Virus record (IMG/VR): IMGVR_UViG_3300006733_000042
Span: 1 to 23,853 of that record
Origin: a virus
Direction: 5' to 3' (one strand)
DNA: 23,853 nucleotides
The notes under the pieces were generated by a model that saw nothing but the letters and a program-made list of their open reading frames with translations, was not told the origin of the DNA and searched no databases. Below are positions 22,709 through 23,853 of the stretch, piece by piece. A program made the translations under genes and the position numbers. The first letter of the stretch is position 1, and every line of letters starts with the position of its first letter.

Positions 22709-22975
22709 TCATTCCTCAGTATATATTTTTTTAAATATTCTATCTTTACATGAATAATATTCTCCTTCTATACCTTTGATTACCCAATCACCAGGACAAA
22801 CGATATGCTCACCCTCTAATGTTTGTATCCATCCATGCGAATACATATTTTTCCCACATTCTTGACAAATATTGTCATTTGATACATCATACATTGAAAT
22901 AATATCCGGTAGTTCATCTGATGTGAACCATCTCCCTGCTTCTATTACTATCGGTATTTTTCTATATAATTTCAT
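22709..22975 (-). CDS. PGDW-motif conserved phage protein
   Basis: An 88-aa protein starting MKLYRKIPIVIEAGRW and containing the C-terminal signature TLEGEHIVCPGDWVIKG followed by GEYYSC and a F-KK-Y ending. This N-terminal MKxYRKxPxVIEAxRW plus PGDW(V/I)IKGxxGExYxC pattern is familiar from many small uncharacterised proteins of tailed phages; no function is established that I know of. A CQECG motif and two later cysteines could bind a metal ion. I chose the inner ATG because it overlaps the previous stop as ATGA and has AAGGAG eight bases upstream; the longer reading from 23005 would overlap the preceding gene by 34 bases. Confidence 0.7.
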   Translation of the reverse strand: MKLYRKIPIVIEAGRWFTSDELPDIISMYDVSNDNICQECGKNMYSHGWIQTLEGEHIVCPGDWVIKGIEGEYYSCKDRIFKKIYTEE

Positions 22976-23469
22976 TTCAATATCTCCTTGATCTTTGCTC
23001 TGCAACCTTCACATAATTTCGCCCACATTTCATCAACTACAACCTGAACTTCACTATGAATATTAACCTGTGTATTCTGTATGTTCACCTCACCAATGGC
23101 AACAAACACCCTTTCAATCTCCATTTCAGTTTTGCATATCTTCAATGCATCAATTGAAATCTTTCTTGCCTTTGCCCAAGATTTTTGGGAAATGGCATCA
23201 GCAATTCCACGTTCATGCAAACGGTATGCCGTCTCAATAATTTTTTCCCTATGATTTGTTCCTAATTTCAATTCTTTTACCTTGTGTTCAAATTTCTCTA
23301 TCGTTTTTTTAGTTTGAGCTCGATATTCAGGATCCTTCCAATATGCATAAAATGTTGCTGATGAAATCTTCATGTATTTAATAATATCTATTTTTTGAAT
23401 GATTCCTTTATCAAGTGCTTCAAGATATTTCTGTCCAAATTGAACAGGTGAAAACTTTTTAAATCCCAT
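22972..23469 (-). CDS. Small terminase-like HTH protein
   Basis: A 165-aa basic protein. Residues about 20-50 (IIQKIDIIKYMKISSATFYAYW) form a helix-turn-helix, followed by a charged helix to about 75, a helical middle (HREKIIETAYRLHERG), and a beta-rich stretch (EVNIQNTQVNIHSEVQVVV) near 127-145, with CEGC near the C-terminus. Size, N-terminal HTH, helical body and position just before the large terminase all fit a small terminase subunit, which recognises viral DNA and hands it to the motor. I see no sequence signature that proves this; a viral HTH regulator is the alternative. The start is two bases after the previous stop codon. Confidence 0.6.
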   Translation of the reverse strand: MGFKKFSPVQFGQKYLEALDKGIIQKIDIIKYMKISSATFYAYWKDPEYRAQTKKTIEKFEHKVKELKLGTNHREKIIETAYRLHERGIADAISQKSWAKARKISIDALKICKTEMEIERVFVAIGEVNIQNTQVNIHSEVQVVVDEMWAKLCEGCRAKIKEILK

Positions 23470-23470
23470 A

Positions 23471-23776
23471 TCAACACACCCTATATCGTTCCTTCTGTCC
23501 GTTCTCTCTCATTATCTCAATCATCGTTAATCCTTGATGATTGATCTTGATGAATATAGATAAAATGGTTGGTGCTACTCTCGTATATGAACGACAATTG
23601 CGACCCCTGCCATCCTCCACATATTTTATCAAACCTTCATTTTTCAGTTTTGTGCAATGAGAATAAATCATGGCAAATGAATATCCTGTTTTCTCTGCAA
23701 GTTCCTTGAACCCAATTGGTTTGTTAATGTAGAGCAGAATCTTGATATGAGAAGGTAGAAGGTTGTAGAATATCAT
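23471..23776 (-). CDS. Small winged-helix DNA-binding protein (MarR/ArsR-like)
   Basis: A 101-aa protein with a compact winged-helix pattern. A helix with LPSHIKILLYI (residues 7-17) is followed by the helix-turn pair GFKELAEKTGYS (22-33), a recognition helix around SFAMIYSHCTKLKNEGL (33-49), and a basic wing with DGRGRNCRSYTRV (55-67). This is the usual layout of MarR/ArsR/PadR-type regulators, and such one-domain proteins are common in archaeal viruses and plasmids. The ATG is preceded by GGAGGG at a good distance. The stop codon nearly touches the next gene, so the two are probably co-transcribed. It may control the late genes that start here. The target and any ligand cannot be read from sequence. 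Confidence 0.72.
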   Translation of the reverse strand: MIFYNLLPSHIKILLYINKPIGFKELAEKTGYSFAMIYSHCTKLKNEGLIKYVEDGRGRNCRSYTRVAPTILSIFIKINHQGLTMIEIMRENGQKERYRVC

Positions 23777-23853
23777 TTGTTTTTGTCCCTCCAGATAATC
23801 TTATCATATTTATTCGGAGTAATTATGTTTTTGATGGTTTCTACATTTTGTTC

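Noticed and set aside
22970-23005. A longer 98-aa start for the PGDW-motif protein
   Set aside because: The extra residues overlap the previous gene and are not part of the MKxYRKxPxVIEA pattern; the ATGA overlap plus GGAG supports 22975.
1-23853. Plus-strand open reading frames of 60-134 codons (for example 20556-20897, 21626-22030, 5438-5824)
   Set aside because: They lie antisense to well-supported minus-strand genes, have no family pattern, no ribosome-binding sites in suitable positions and amino-acid composition of a shadow frame.
23777-23853. A clear promoter for the first gene
   Set aside because: AAATATGATA is present at 23811-23802, but its distance to the ATG would put the transcript start near or inside the ribosome-binding site, so I list it only as a shared motif.

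Overview
The window is the late structural (virion-building) region of a tailed double-stranded DNA virus (Caudoviricetes, HK97-type capsid, non-contractile-tail gene order). All genes I can support lie on the minus strand, so the module reads from high to low coordinates; plus-strand ORFs are shadows. The DNA is A+T-rich, gene packing is very tight (many ATGA and TAATG stop/start overlaps), and Shine-Dalgarno sequences of the GGAGG/AGGTGAT type precede most genes. The host is not settled. Archaeal hints are a TTTAAATA box in an intergenic gap, a small winged-helix gene beside the packaging genes and many small zinc-ribbon proteins. Bacterial-looking hints are a textbook hairpin-plus-T terminator and very canonical Shine-Dalgarno sites. 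I treat it as a virus of an archaeon or bacterium, with a mild archaeal leaning.

Layout in transcription order. (1) 23.8-22.4 kb: winged-helix protein, small-terminase-like HTH protein, a PGDW-motif phage protein and two small zinc-ribbon proteins, one of 38 aa. (2) 22.4-17.6 kb: large terminase, another small zinc-ribbon protein, a structured 66-nt intergenic segment, portal protein with a C-terminal GNAT-like domain, and a MuF-like minor head protein. (3) 17.5-15.1 kb: prohead protease fused to an acidic scaffold, a DUF2190-like decoration protein and the HK97-fold major capsid protein, closed by a strong terminator. (4) 15.06-13.0 kb: connector and tail-completion genes, with a small membrane/coiled-coil protein inserted among them. 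(5) 13.0-9.7 kb: three tandem paralogous proteins at the tail-tube position, two carrying an extra C-terminal beta-sandwich with a YAGGN...D-L signature. (6) 9.7-7.7 kb: tail chaperone with a -1 frameshift site A_AAA_AAC, a short tape measure protein and a distal-tail-like protein. (7) 7.7-2.7 kb: a 998-aa tail hub with lectin-like ends and two related tail-tip/fibre proteins. (8) 2.6-0 kb: an unknown zinc-ribbon protein, a GT-B glycosyltransferase and a PAPS-dependent sulfotransferase that appears fused in frame to a small ORF with its own near-perfect ribosome-binding site.

Together these genes package DNA, build and mature the head, join it to a short flexible tail, and make an adhesive tip. 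The distal glycosyltransferase/sulfotransferase pair suggests that the virus decorates virion or host-surface glycans. No integrase, replication, lysis, tRNA, CRISPR or IS element is visible. The parts I regard as least ordinary are the tandem tail-tube paralogues with lectin-like extensions, the sulfation/glycosylation module with its nested gene, the possible RNA switch before the portal gene, and the recurrent promoter/leader elements.
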